From the NCBI GenBank assembly GCA_946629065.1, contig CAMOXK010000004.1, forward strand, positions 1-54,130: a stretch of DNA of 54,130 nucleotides, in the 5' to 3' direction. The notes under the pieces are model-generated. The model did no database searches. It had not been told where the DNA came from and saw nothing but the letters and a program-made list of their open reading frames with translations. The position numbers and the translations under genes are program-made. Source of the stretch: an uncultured Clostridia bacterium. Its GTDB lineage: Bacteria; Bacillota; Clostridia; Oscillospirales; Oscillospiraceae. How positions within the stretch are numbered: position 1 is the stretch's first letter; the number at the start of each line of letters is the position of its first letter. Of the stretch, positions 31,469-41,000 are shown piece after piece.

Positions 31469-31990
31469 TCACACCGCAAGATAGCCCCGCCAGCCCCGGA
31501 CGGAGTAGTAAGAATCCGCTCCGTTGTGGAAGGTGAAGGTCCTGCCGTAGCGCCGCTCGCAGAAAAGAGCGCCGCCCAGCCGTCGGATCTCCGGAGGCGT
31601 GGCGATCCAGCTGGAGGTCTTCAAATCGAATTCGCCCAGTTCCTGGAGTCTGTAATAGAGTTCCTCCGTCAGGAGCTCCACGCCCATCTCCCGGGCCTGG
31701 CGTTCCGCGCTCCCCGCTGGCGGGTTCTTCGCCCGCTTTTTTAAGGCTTCTTCATCATAGCAGAGGCTTCGCCGCCCGGCAGGGGTCTCCTTCGCGCAGT
31801 CACAGAACAGGAGCTTGTCCGTGCCGGGGAAATACCCGATGACGTCCGGCTCTCCCCCGCTCTCCTCCATGCGCAGCAGCGCCGCGAGGGCAGCTTCGTT
31901 TTCCCGCAGGCGGCTTTCCACCTGCTCCCAGCTCAAGTCCGGATGCCGCTGCCTGTTGTCGAGAAATCGCTTTTTCAGAATATCCAACAT
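31469..31990 (-). CDS. DUF4256 family protein
   Basis: 173 residues covering essentially the whole family length. Conserved landmarks are ESGGEPDVIGYFPGTDKL, CDCAKETPAGRRSLCYD, EMGVELLTEELYYRLQELG, FDLKTSSWIATPPEIRRLGG and the C-terminal FTFHNGADSYYSVRGWRG. Function is unknown; the family is cytoplasmic and widespread in bacteria. GGAGGCGG precedes the ATG. It lies in a run with DUF1349 and two small unknowns, all on one strand. Confidence 0.85.
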   Translation of the reverse strand: MLDILKKRFLDNRQRHPDLSWEQVESRLRENEAALAALLRMEESGGEPDVIGYFPGTDKLLFCDCAKETPAGRRSLCYDEEALKKRAKNPPAGSAERQAREMGVELLTEELYYRLQELGEFDLKTSSWIATPPEIRRLGGALFCERRYGRTFTFHNGADSYYSVRGWRGYLAV

Positions 31991-32027
31991 TTCTCCGCCT
32001 CCTCGTTTATGCGATTCAAGCCTGGCC

Positions 32028-32636
32028 TTACGCCTTGTCCGGCTGCTGGCCGTCGTGGGCCTTCCAGGCGCAGTCCGTCACCGCAAGATCGGTGAACCGC
32101 GCCGTGAAGCTGGAATTCTCCGGGCTGCAGGCGTAGATGCCGAAGCGGATCTTCTCCGCGCCCTCCCAAAGGTGGCAGACCCGCATCTGGGAAAAGTGCC
32201 CCCCGTCATAGGAGCACTCCACGCAGTAGTCGTCCTCCCGGCGGCTCAGGCGGTACCACATGGTCTTGACATCCGCAGGAATGGCGGTGATGGCCCAGTC
32301 CGACCAGCCGTGGTTCGTCACCACCGAGCCCAGGTGCTGAAACTGCTCGTTTTCATATTCCACCGAGGCCTTCAGCCAGTTTTCCGCGTCCAGATACAGG
32401 ACGATCCCGCACTGGTCAAAGCGGTGATGGCTCTGGCTGAAATCCGTCTTTACCACGAAAGAAAAATATCTTTCCTCCGTTTCCATCTGCAGGAGCGGTG
32501 CGTTGTCGTTGCGGAAATGATAATAGGTCCGCTGCCAGAGATCCGTGTGGGGCTCGGTAGTGATGGAGATCTTCTCTCCCTCCACGCAAAACGCCTTCGG
32601 CGCCCTGGTCCAGCTCATCTGCTCGATAAAGCTCAC
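32028..32636 (-). CDS. DUF1349 protein (concanavalin-like fold)
   Basis: 202 residues. The family core includes TYYHFRNDNAPLLQM, FDQCGIVLYLDAENWLKASVEYE, SVVTNHGWSDWA and FGIYACSP, matching DUF1349 proteins of the concanavalin A-like lectin/glucanase fold. Some homologues bind or process carbohydrates; no catalytic residues can be proposed. I chose the GTG at 32636 with GGGAGGAG 5-6 nt upstream. The ATG at 32663 lies inside a TATAAT box (32667-32662) that would be the promoter -10, so it cannot be translated from that transcript. Confidence 0.8.
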   Translation of the reverse strand: MSFIEQMSWTRAPKAFCVEGEKISITTEPHTDLWQRTYYHFRNDNAPLLQMETEERYFSFVVKTDFSQSHHRFDQCGIVLYLDAENWLKASVEYENEQFQHLGSVVTNHGWSDWAITAIPADVKTMWYRLSRREDDYCVECSYDGGHFSQMRVCHLWEGAEKIRFGIYACSPENSSFTARFTDLAVTDCAWKAHDGQQPDKA

Positions 32637-32718
32637 AAGCTCTCCTCCCTTTCTCCTTTCCATTATAGCCTATCTGCTCTCAAATTGCGATAGGAGAACG
32701 CACTTTTCTCACCGTCAA

Positions 32719-32753
32719 AAAAGAGCGAACGGCCCATCACCGTTCGCTCTTTT
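32719..32753 (-). terminator. Terminator of the lipoprotein gene
   Basis: The stem AAAAGAGCGAACGG / CCGTTCGCTCTTTT has a 7-nt loop and a continued T run on the minus strand, 9 nt past the stop codon at 32763. Confidence 0.9.
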
Positions 32754-32762
32754 GCTGTTGCT

Positions 32763-34223
32763 TTATTCCTGGGGGCACATCTGCTCGGCGATCGCCAACA
32801 GATCAAAGCCGTCCAGATCCTCCGCCGTCACGCCGACGGCATAGGAAATGCCGGTCTCCGCGTCAAACCAGGTGCAGAGATCCGCGTCATACTCATTTCC
32901 TCCCACAAAGCGGAAGCACTTCGCGGTGAGCTTGCCCTCGGCCCAGTTTTGCAGGCTCCGCGCCATCTCATCCGCCCAGGCATAGTTCATGCCGGAGATG
33001 TCCGCCTCCGCGTCGTCGGTGGCCTGCATTCGGGCGGTGTAGTGCTGCCCGTCCAGGTCAAAGCTCAGCTGCAGCAGGGGGTTGGCGTCGGCGGCTTCCA
33101 TCACGCTCCACTCCACATTCTCTGCGCCCTCGGGCACTTTGAAGGGCTGGGCGAAGAAATTCCGAGCCTCTTCCTCGCTGATGACGCGCCAGGGATTTGC
33201 CATGCCGATGGTCTCGCTCTCCTCCACGGGCAGCCACTCGAACTCCATGTCTTCGCCGTACTCGGACTGATCCTCGTGCCAGGTGAAGCCGCCGTCGTGG
33301 AAGACGATGGTGCCGGTGCCGTCGCCGTAGACCTGCTCCTCGTTCTTCACTTCGCCCTTATCGTCGTAGGTCACGTTGTACTTGCTGCAGCCCTCATAGG
33401 TGATGGTAAGCGTATCGGTGTCCAGCTTGCCAACGATGAGCCAGCGTGCCAGATCCCAGGCGCTGCCGCCCCACTTGATGGTGATCCTGGCCTCGTCCTT
33501 GTCCAGGCATTCCACGGTGGCGAGGGCCCGGCCGCTCTGGTAGTTGCCCACAAAGTTCATCACGGGATTCTGCCAATCGGGATCCTCTTCAAACACGGCC
33601 ACAAAGTCCGCGCTCTCGGTGAGTTCCACGGTGATCTGCGCCTCGGTGGAGAAGTCCTCGCCGTCCTTCTGCCACTTCACAAACAGATAGCCGGTTTGGG
33701 GCCAGGCCAGGATGGAATAGGTCTCCGGCTTCTCCAGATTGATCTGGGCAGACTGGAAAGGCATCTCCGGGTCTGCCTCGGGCGCAGCTTCCCCTTCGGC
33801 ATAGGCAATGTTGCCCATGCCCTCGGTGTTGATGGTGACAAAGATCGTCGCTTCGGGCATGTCATAGGGCATGAAGTGATAGCTCTCGCCGCCCTCCACC
33901 TGGAGCAGCAGGCCGTCCTCCCCCTCCTCGGAGACCGTGACCACGAAGGGCTCCGCGCTCTCGTCCCCGCCGTTCAGGTTGCCGTGAAGGCTGTTCCCCT
34001 CCTGGGGAAGGGTCCCGCCGCCCATCCGCTCGCCCAGCATCACGCCCACATACCAGCCGGGATCCACCACGTCCTCCATCCAGGTGACGGAGAGGATATT
34101 GCCGTTTTCGTCGGAGAAGTAGCCGCTGCGGCTCCACTCCTTCACTTCTTCCGGCTTCTGGCCGCAGGCGCAAAGACCCAGCAGCAAAACCAGGATCATC
34201 AGCAGAGAAATCGTTTTTTTCAT
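32763..34223 (-). CDS. Large surface lipoprotein, unknown function
   Basis: 486 residues. The lipoprotein signal peptide has lipobox LCAC (Cys20). The mature protein is strongly acidic. The region around residues 165-215 (AWPQTGYLFVKWQKDGEDFS, then ESADFVAVFEED) resembles a single InlB B-type/bacterial repeat module, a beta-grasp found in surface proteins. The remaining domains are beta-rich with many Trp but unassigned. AGGAGG lies 8 nt upstream. It has its own terminator and is separate from the DUF1349 gene. It is probably surface displayed; binding or enzymatic activity cannot be inferred. Confidence 0.7.
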   Translation of the reverse strand: MKKTISLLMILVLLLGLCACGQKPEEVKEWSRSGYFSDENGNILSVTWMEDVVDPGWYVGVMLGERMGGGTLPQEGNSLHGNLNGGDESAEPFVVTVSEEGEDGLLLQVEGGESYHFMPYDMPEATIFVTINTEGMGNIAYAEGEAAPEADPEMPFQSAQINLEKPETYSILAWPQTGYLFVKWQKDGEDFSTEAQITVELTESADFVAVFEEDPDWQNPVMNFVGNYQSGRALATVECLDKDEARITIKWGGSAWDLARWLIVGKLDTDTLTITYEGCSKYNVTYDDKGEVKNEEQVYGDGTGTIVFHDGGFTWHEDQSEYGEDMEFEWLPVEESETIGMANPWRVISEEEARNFFAQPFKVPEGAENVEWSVMEAADANPLLQLSFDLDGQHYTARMQATDDAEADISGMNYAWADEMARSLQNWAEGKLTAKCFRFVGGNEYDADLCTWFDAETGISYAVGVTAEDLDGFDLLAIAEQMCPQE

Positions 34224-34299
34224 TTTCTTCCTCCTATTTTGTGCTATGCTTTGATGATTGCTCCAACTTTATCTGAAACCGGCTTTTCAACCGACGGGA

Positions 34300-34965
34300 T
34301 CATTTTTCAAAGATGACGCCGCCCGCCTGGGTCGGATGATCGATGTAAACGATGGTTTTGGCTTCGCTCCGGTAGCGCAGGATCTTCCAGACGATCATGA
34401 TATCCCCCGCCGCCGAATCCGCCATGATGATGCCAAGCAAAAGAAGGCCAAAGGAGCCCAACAGGATCCCCGCGATCATGGGAAGGATCCCCAGAAGCAC
34501 CAGCGGCATCAGGGCGCCGAAGATGTATGCCCCCTTCTCCAGCGGCACGCCGCAGGTACAGTAGGGCGTCAGATACTGCTTCATAAAGCCGAATTCGATG
34601 TCCTTCCAATGGTGCTCGGCAAAGAGCGACCAGCTGAGACCGTGGATCAGCTCATGCACCACGATCAGTGCGAAGAGCAGCACCAGGAAGAGGATCGGAT
34701 TCAGCATTCCCAGGCCCCCGCTCACGCTGTGGTTATGCAGGAAAAACAGACCGATCCCGACGATCAGCAGCGGGAGCAGCAAAACCGCGGCAAAGATGTT
34801 GGCCTTCACGATGCTGACGGTCAGTTCCACCCGCCGGTATCCCTGTCCGATCAGTTCTTCCGAAAGCGCCTCAAAGCGCCGGAGCCGCCGCTCCTCTGCG
34901 GCAGAGAGCTCCCGGCTTTTTTCTTTTTCATCCCGGTTTCCCAAAACGCCGTCTTTCTCTTTCAT
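34300..34965 (-). CDS. DUF3267-like zincin membrane protein
   Basis: 221 residues with four hydrophobic segments. The motif HELIHG near residue 97 fits the HExxH zinc-metallopeptidase signature and lies at the edge of a membrane helix (FLVLLFALIVVHELIHGL), as in DUF3267 'putative zincin peptidase' proteins. A Cys pair-containing loop (YLTPYCTCGVPLEKGAYIFG) follows and is conserved in that family. Probably a membrane-embedded protease of unknown substrate. GGAGGG lies upstream. It precedes the lipoprotein gene by 76 nt. Confidence 0.8.
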   Translation of the reverse strand: MKEKDGVLGNRDEKEKSRELSAAEERRLRRFEALSEELIGQGYRRVELTVSIVKANIFAAVLLLPLLIVGIGLFFLHNHSVSGGLGMLNPILFLVLLFALIVVHELIHGLSWSLFAEHHWKDIEFGFMKQYLTPYCTCGVPLEKGAYIFGALMPLVLLGILPMIAGILLGSFGLLLLGIIMADSAAGDIMIVWKILRYRSEAKTIVYIDHPTQAGGVIFEK

Positions 34966-34976
34966 GATATTCCCTC

Positions 34977-35363
34977 CTATTTACATTCCGAAAATGCGTA
35001 TGCCTCCTCCAGCCAGTTCAGAAGCTCCCCGTCCAGGTCCTCCGGCGAAGAGAGCACAAAATGGGTTGTCCAGCGGCCGGGATAAGCCTCCGTCTTCACC
35101 GCCACCCGCGGAGATTCCAGCGGATAGGGCAGGCCCAGGGTCAGTGTGAGCCAGGTCTTGGGCAGCTCCGCCTTCCGCTTCACCCGGGTCAAGGAGACGC
35201 ACGCGAAAACATAGCGGTGAAAATAGCTGATCTGGGTTTTCCGCACCCGCCTGTTCGTCTCCGGGAAGCGGGTGAAGATTTCCTCTTCCAGCTCCTCCAG
35301 GAGAGGCAGCGCGGAAGGCTGTGCGTTGAAGAGCAGCAGCGTATCCTCGTCCCAGTCTTTCAT
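34977..35363 (-). CDS. DUF5655-like protein
   Basis: 128 residues starting MKDWDEDTLLLFNAQPSALP. The segment LEEEIFTRFPETNRRVRKTQISYFHRYVFACVSL matches the DUF5655 domain, which occurs alone or fused to restriction-like or DNA-related domains; function unknown. The C-terminus (GRWTTHFVLSSPEDLDGELL) resembles the YdhG/DUF1801-type small fold. The ribosome site GGGAGG lies 12 nt upstream of the chosen ATG at 35363, slightly long, so an upstream start remains possible. Next in line after a VanZ gene. Confidence 0.65.
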   Translation of the reverse strand: MKDWDEDTLLLFNAQPSALPLLEELEEEIFTRFPETNRRVRKTQISYFHRYVFACVSLTRVKRKAELPKTWLTLTLGLPYPLESPRVAVKTEAYPGRWTTHFVLSSPEDLDGELLNWLEEAYAFSECK

Positions 35364-35401
35364 AGAAGCATCCGTCCTCCCTTGCTTCGATGCCACGCCT
35401 C

Positions 35402-35974
35402 TCAGTTCCATGAATCAGGCTTCCTGCGGTCCCTACTTCCGCTTTGGAAGCAGCGCCGCGCCAGGGCATAGATTCCATAGCCGATGAGGACGCCGCAGGT
35501 GTTCTGAACCAAATCGTCCGCGTCCGTCGCTCGCCCGAAAAAGGGCAGCTGCAGGATCTCGATGGCAAGGGACATCAGAGCACCCACGCCCGTCACCTTC
35601 CAGAGGCGGTCCAGCTTCCTGTACAGCAGCGGCAGGATGATCCCGCTGGGGATAAACATGGCCACATTTCCGAGCACATTCAGCAAGAGATTCTTTTTGC
35701 TGCTATAGAGCTTCAGATTCACAAAGGGCAGCGAATTCAGCCGGAAGGGCCAGACCCTGGCCGGGTCAAAAAGCAGGGGCTGCACCCGGCCGTCCACCCT
35801 GAACATGGGGAAGAACACGAAGCGCAGGATCACCGCCAGGTTCACTGCCATCAACAGCAGATTGCACTCCCGCTTCCAGTCGATGTGCTTTTGCCGGTGC
35901 CAGACCGCCGCACGAAGCAGCAGCCAGCAGAGCGCGTAGAGGCCCTCCGCCAAAAGAAACGGTATTTCGATCAT
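35402..35974 (-). CDS. VanZ-family membrane protein
   Basis: 190 residues with four to five membrane helices. Conserved VanZ positions are VNLKLYSSKKNLLLNVLGNV, FIPSGIILPLLY, EILQLPFFGRATDADDLVQN and TCGVLIGYGIY. The founding member confers low-level teicoplanin resistance by an unclear mechanism; most family members have unknown roles. The ATG overlaps the stop of the upstream GNAT/YoaP gene as ATGA (35971-35974), so the two are translationally coupled. A longer open frame upstream is the GNAT gene in another frame. Confidence 0.85.
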   Translation of the reverse strand: MIEIPFLLAEGLYALCWLLLRAAVWHRQKHIDWKRECNLLLMAVNLAVILRFVFFPMFRVDGRVQPLLFDPARVWPFRLNSLPFVNLKLYSSKKNLLLNVLGNVAMFIPSGIILPLLYRKLDRLWKVTGVGALMSLAIEILQLPFFGRATDADDLVQNTCGVLIGYGIYALARRCFQSGSRDRRKPDSWN

Positions 35975-36729
35975 AGCGTCTTGCTCCGGGCCAGCAGCTT
36001 CAGGAACCTGGCCTCGTTCATCTGCTCGTTGCTCAAATACGCCCCATCGCAGAAGAGGGCGTAGGTGGTGATGGGTGTGGGCGCTGCCTGGGCCTCCTCC
36101 CGGCTCTGCATATGGATCGCCTGGAAGGGTATGCCCTGCGTTCTTGCCGTCTCCTCCAGGATGGGAACGTATTTGGCGTTGAAGGGACACTGGCTGGTAT
36201 AATACAGCACATAGCCCATCTCGTCCACATGGGGATGTCTGGCGCAGTCCCGGAAGCGGGGCTTTTCCGCTCCCTCTTCAAAGGGCAAGTACCAGAGCTG
36301 AATGCCATTATCCGCCTCGTCGGAGACGGAAAAGCCCTTGTATTGCAAATATTTGGGGTCTGCCAAAAAGGGCTTCTTTTTGGCAGAGGAGAGAATGCAA
36401 AGGCCCTTTTTGCCCTTCTCTTTGCTGTCGGCAATGCAGGCGGCCAGCAGATCGTTGGAGTAGCCGTGGCCCTTGAAGGAGCCGGAGACCCAGAGGCAGT
36501 CGATGTACATATAGTCCTCGGCCTCGATGGGATTCCAAGCCATCTCCGCGGGGAGATATTCAATGAAGCATTTGCCCCGCTCCACGCTTTTGAGGAAAAC
36601 AAGGCCCTCGTCAAAGCGCTGTGATAGCCAGGCTTTTTTGGAGGCGACCTGCACATCCTTGTTGTTGGAGATGGCGCAGCAGATGTGTTCCCGCTCCAGG
36701 TTTTCGTTTGTGACACGGATGTATTCCAT
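35971..36729 (-). CDS. GNAT acetyltransferase with YoaP-like C-terminal domain
   Basis: 252 residues. An N-terminal acetyltransferase domain contains MYIDCLWVSGSFKGHGYSND near residue 80, where the acetyl-CoA pyrophosphate loop SFKGHGYSNDL is a variant of Q/RxxGxG/A. The C-terminal ~90 residues (MGYVLYYTSQCPFNAKYVPI, then PITTYALFCDGAYLS) match the YoaP-like domain, thioredoxin-like in appearance, with one Cys in the TSQCPF position. Substrate is unknown. The start is ATG 36729 with AAGGA 10 nt upstream. The gene lies 13 nt downstream of the U32-like gene and overlaps the VanZ gene. Confidence 0.82.
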   Translation of the reverse strand: MEYIRVTNENLEREHICCAISNNKDVQVASKKAWLSQRFDEGLVFLKSVERGKCFIEYLPAEMAWNPIEAEDYMYIDCLWVSGSFKGHGYSNDLLAACIADSKEKGKKGLCILSSAKKKPFLADPKYLQYKGFSVSDEADNGIQLWYLPFEEGAEKPRFRDCARHPHVDEMGYVLYYTSQCPFNAKYVPILEETARTQGIPFQAIHMQSREEAQAAPTPITTYALFCDGAYLSNEQMNEARFLKLLARSKTL

Positions 36730-36742
36730 AGCAGTCAAATCC

Positions 36743-37645
36743 TTAAAACAGGTCCAGGGAGCCGGTCAAATAGATCTCCTCCCGAACCTTCAGCTGATAT
36801 TCCGGTTTGGTCAGGTAGTAGAGCAGAAATTCCAGCAGCAGAGCGCTGCCAAGACTCCGCCCCTCGATCTTGAACTGGGAAAAGCCTTTGGGAAGATAGA
36901 GGTTCTGAATGTCCCCGATCCCGATAAAGCCGGGGTTTTCCATAGCGTCGGAGAAACGGTAGCCCCGGCTTGCCGTCGGGGAAACGCAGACGTGCTCCGG
37001 GCAATCCTCCCCCAGATTCCGGCGGCTCACGTTTTCATAGCAGGCCTTCCGGTCCGGGCAGTCGAACCAACAGCACTCGTTGCAGAGGAACTCCAGCTTC
37101 TCCTTTTTGTCCTGCGGCAGACTATTCAGTCTGTCAAAGGCCCTGTTCAGCCGAAAATCCGGCACAACAAAGCGAAATTCAGGCCGCTCCAGTTCTTTTT
37201 CCAAAAGCGGGAAGTCCCGAAGCACCTTGGTGGTGGAGGAGACGAAATAGAGGCCAGGGTACTGCTTTTGCAGATAGTCCAGCAGCAGGTCGGAAGCCAG
37301 GATCACGCCGTTTTGCACCGCCCCGCAGTTCTCAAACAGAGCACAGAGGGCGTTGCAGTCCTTGTCAGCCAGATGCTCCGGCCGCAAAAGGGAGTTTGAA
37401 AAGGTGAGCCGGGCGGAGATCCCGTATTCCTCCGTGAGCGCCGCCGCGTCCTCCGGCCGGTCCTCCCCAAAGCCCACCCGGCCGCCGCCCCAAAGGCAGT
37501 CTGCCGGGGCGCCGTAGAGCGAGCCGATCTCGCACCAGTCATAAAACCAGTCACGGTGCTCCCGATAGAGCGGCAGGAAGACGCGGTAAAAGTCGATAAA
37601 TTCAAAGAGCCCCGGGAGATGATAGATCGCTTTTCGCTGCTCCAT
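36743..37645 (-). CDS. U32-peptidase-like protein with a four-Cys metal-cluster motif
   Basis: 300 residues. The start resembles U32/UbiU-UbiV-type TIM barrels: EIGSLYGAPADCLWGGGRVGFG near residue 42 (GAP...GGGRVG), then FSNSLLRPEHLADKDCNAL. A cysteine cluster CNECCWFDCPDRKACYE (near residue 190) with later HVCVSP suggests an iron-sulfur or zinc site; members such as UbiV/TrhP use four Cys for a 4Fe-4S cluster. The C-terminus GFSQFKIEGR is typical of U32 proteins. The specific role is not assigned. The ATG (37645) shares its A with the TGA of the ABM gene, so it is coupled to it, and GNAT follows 13 nt later. Confidence 0.72.
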   Translation of the reverse strand: MEQRKAIYHLPGLFEFIDFYRVFLPLYREHRDWFYDWCEIGSLYGAPADCLWGGGRVGFGEDRPEDAAALTEEYGISARLTFSNSLLRPEHLADKDCNALCALFENCGAVQNGVILASDLLLDYLQKQYPGLYFVSSTTKVLRDFPLLEKELERPEFRFVVPDFRLNRAFDRLNSLPQDKKEKLEFLCNECCWFDCPDRKACYENVSRRNLGEDCPEHVCVSPTASRGYRFSDAMENPGFIGIGDIQNLYLPKGFSQFKIEGRSLGSALLLEFLLYYLTKPEYQLKVREEIYLTGSLDLF

Positions 37646-37929
37646 CACCAGTTCACTTTTTCGATCTCCACCCGCTCACAGAAGCGGGCCTTGATCTCCT
37701 GCAGCTTCTGAAAACGCGGGGTCTGGCAGTGTGCCTGCTGGAAAGCGGGATTGGTCCAGCTCTCCACCAACAGCAGGTCGTTTTCATTCTCCGCCGCGAA
37801 GAAATAATCATAGCGGATATTGCCATTTTCCGCCCGGGAGCCGGCTTTTACGCCCAAATCGCAGAGCGCCTGATAGAAGGCGGCTCTCTGCCCCTTTTTG
37901 CAATGATAGGTCACATACCAGGTCAGCAT
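37645..37929 (-). CDS. Antibiotic biosynthesis monooxygenase (ABM) domain protein
   Basis: 94 residues, the usual length of the dimeric ABM/YgiN fold. Conserved pattern: MLTWYVTYHCKKGQRAAFYQ, then FFAAENENDLLLVESWTNPAFQQAH. Members include quinol monooxygenases and heme-degrading proteins; the heme-binding residues cannot be identified by eye. GGGGAGGG precedes the ATG at 37929. It overlaps the U32-like gene by one base and is first in a four-gene coupled run (ABM, U32-like, GNAT-YoaP, VanZ). Confidence 0.8.
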   Translation of the reverse strand: MLTWYVTYHCKKGQRAAFYQALCDLGVKAGSRAENGNIRYDYFFAAENENDLLLVESWTNPAFQQAHCQTPRFQKLQEIKARFCERVEIEKVNW

Positions 37930-38024
37930 GTTTCCCTCCCCTTTCTCGCCTTCCCTTCCGCTGAGAGCAGGAAGCATTTTTTATACAATACCACGAACAG
38001 GGCGAAAAAACAAGCAAACGAAAA

Positions 38025-38055
38025 ACGGAGTCTGCCCACAGCGAACAGACTCCGT
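38025..38055 (-). terminator. Terminator of the acyl-ligase/ACP/condensation/MMPL operon
   Basis: The stem ACGGAGTCTG / CAGACTCCGT with an 11-nt loop is followed by TTTTT on the minus strand, 18 nt after the MMPL stop codon. This closes the operon here and separates it from the ABM gene cluster. Confidence 0.85.
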
Positions 38056-38072
38056 CTTTTCATGTATACACG

Positions 38073-41000
38073 TCAGTCTTCGGCAGTCCGTCTTTTCCGA
38101 AACAGGAACTCCGAAAACAGCGCAGCGCAGATGGTCAGGATCAATGCTGCCAGGGGCAGCAGGCCGCCCAACATCACGCAGCGGCTGCGCCAGATCACAA
38201 GAGCCATCAGGCTCAGCAGACCGGCGGCGGCGCTGAGGATGGCCGCGGGAAGCGGCTTCTTTTTCAGGGCATTCGCGAGGACCAGGGAAACCACAGCGCA
38301 GATCAGCGACAGCGCCATCAGGATGGACCCAAAGCGAGCGGAACGGTTTTCGTTTTCCGCCTGCTGCAGGAGGCCGCGGTAATAGGACTCCGCAGCATCC
38401 AGCGTCTCCAAGGCGCCGGCATTTCTCGAGAGCGTGTCCTTGAGCCCCGGCTCGGATTTCAGGAGCCGCAGTCCCTGCTTCAGCCGTTCCATCTCATCGC
38501 TGAGCTGGTCCAGGTCGGAAAGGCTGTTGTTCAAGGCTGCCAGGTTCTCCTCCAGCATCTCACGGCCTTCCTCCAGCTTCTGACGGCCGGCCTCCAGCTC
38601 ATTGCCGCCCTCTTCCAGGAGTTCGTGGGCGTCGTTCAGCTGTTGTCTGCCCTCTGCGATCTGGCTTCCGCCCTCGGCCAGCTGGGCATAGCCCTCGTCC
38701 AGGGCGGCTTTGCCCTCGGCCAGCTGCCGTTCGCCTTCGGCCAGCTGCTGCTCGGCCTCCGCGGCTCTGGCATAGCCCTCATCCAGCGCGGCCTTGCCCT
38801 CGGCCAGCTGCTGCTCGGCGGCAGCAGCCTGGGCATAGCCCTCGTCCAGCGCGGCCTTGCCTTCGGCCAGCTGCTGCTCCGCAGCGGCCAGCTGGGCTCT
38901 GGCCTCCTGGTACTGCGCCGCAAGGCCGCCCAGGCTCATCCCGCCAAGCTGGGCCTCCAAGGATGCCCGCACGCCTGCCAGCTCCGCTGCGATGATCAGA
39001 GCGGAGGCAATGTCGCCCTGCTCTATGGCGGCATCATACTGTTCCTGCAGCGCATCGGCGCGGTCCTGCAGGGCACTGATCACCGCGTAGAGCGGTTCCA
39101 CCGCGTCCAGCGCGGCTTTGGCAGAGTTATACTGGGCAAGCCCCTCGTCATACTGGGCCTGGCCTTCGGCCAGCTGGCGCTGGCCTTCCTCGTAAGCGGC
39201 CATGCCGGCGTCATACTGGGCCTGGCCTTCGGCCAGCTGGCGCTGTCCCTCCTCGTAGGCGGCAAGGCCTTCGTTATAAGCGGCAAGGCCCGCGTCATAC
39301 TGGGCCTGCGCCTCGGCAAGCCTTGCCGCGCCCTCGTCATACTGGGCCTGGGCATCCGCCAGCTGGGCTGCGCCGGCATTGTACTGGGCAAGGCCGCTGT
39401 TGTACAGCTCCTCGTTTTCCGCCAGCACCTGCTCGCCCTCAGCCAACTGCACGGAGCCGACCTCGTCGGTGACCAGCTGCTGGGCAAAATCATATTTCAG
39501 GCTGTCCAGGTCATTGCCTTCCCCTTCCAGCTTCTCCGCCAGGGCGCGGAGCTGGCCGGTCTGCTCCAGCAGACCGCCCACCCGCTCTTGAGAGTCCTTC
39601 AGCAGCGAAGCGCCCCGGTGCAGGCCGAGGGGAATGGTGGCTGCGGCAAACAGCATCGCCGCGGCCAGGAGCCCGCCGGCAATGCGCAGGCGATTTCTGG
39701 CCAGGAAGCCCAGGAAGCGGGACTTTTCAGTGTGCAGCGTGGTAGCCGACACGAAGGAATCTCCCAGCAGGAGCACCTGCGGCAGGGCAAAGAGGATCAG
39801 CACAAGGGAGATGCTGGTGCCGGTACCCACATAGTAGCCCATGCCGGCGATGATGCACTGGGACACCTGGAAGCCGATCAGCAGGCCCGCGCAGACCATC
39901 ATGAGGCCCGAGGTGATGATGGTGGGGAAGGCCAGATTCAATGTCTCGATAATGGCGTCCCTCTTGTCCATCGTCTCCCGGAATTCCCGGTAGCGGGAAG
40001 AGACCACGATGGCATAGTCGATATTGGCGCCCATCTGGATGGCGCTGACGATCAGATAGCAAAGGAAGAACACATAGTCGCCCTTCAGGGCGGCAATGGC
40101 AAAGTTCATCCAGATGCTGCCCTGGATCACCAGGATCAGCAGCAGGGGCATGCCGAAGGACTTGAAGGTGAAGAACAGGATCAGCATCACCAGCACCAGG
40201 CTCATGAGGCCCACCACTGCGTTATCCGCGGCGAAGGAATCCCGGAAGCCCAGCGCGCTCACCGAATCGCCGGTGAGGACAACGCCGCTGTCATAATACT
40301 GGGCGGCGATATGGTGGATCTGGTCCAGGAAGCGGAAGGTCTCCTCCGACTGGACCGGCAGATTCAGGTCCAGCACAAGGCGGCTGTAATGCTCGCTCAT
40401 CAGTTGGCCCCGGACCATGCTGAGCTGATCGAAAAGCTGCTTGATGAGCGCCACCTGGTTCTCTTCCAGCTCCACATCCCCGGCCTCTACCCTGTCATGC
40501 AGGAAGAGGAACAGATCCAGAAGCGAGGCCTTGTAGCCGGCCAGATTCTCACGGGCAGCCCGATGGTCGCCCTGTTCTGCGGCGTAATAGGCGAACACAG
40601 CCTTGGCGCTGATCTCATCGATGCCCGCAATGTTCTGAAATTCGGTGTAATCCACCGCATCGGTGATGGTGTGGCCCTCGATGGCCTCGATATCGGCCAG
40701 TCCCATGGCGGACTTTACCTCCGGGTGGAGCTTCAGCTCCTCCAGCAGCTCCCGCTCGGCGGCATAGTCCCCGGAGGGGACCATCACGGCCACCACATTG
40801 CTGTGGCCGAAGGTCTCCCGGACCTCTTCCTTGGAGCGCTCATACTCGGTCTGGCGGAAAGCGGGGACCATGTCCACACTGTAGGCATAGTGCACCCGGC
40901 TGAAGGTCAGATAGGCGCCCACCACCAGCAGCACCAGCAGGATAGGCATCACGAAGCGGGACTTGTAGGCAAATTTGCCGATGGGGGTGATCTTGGGTAC

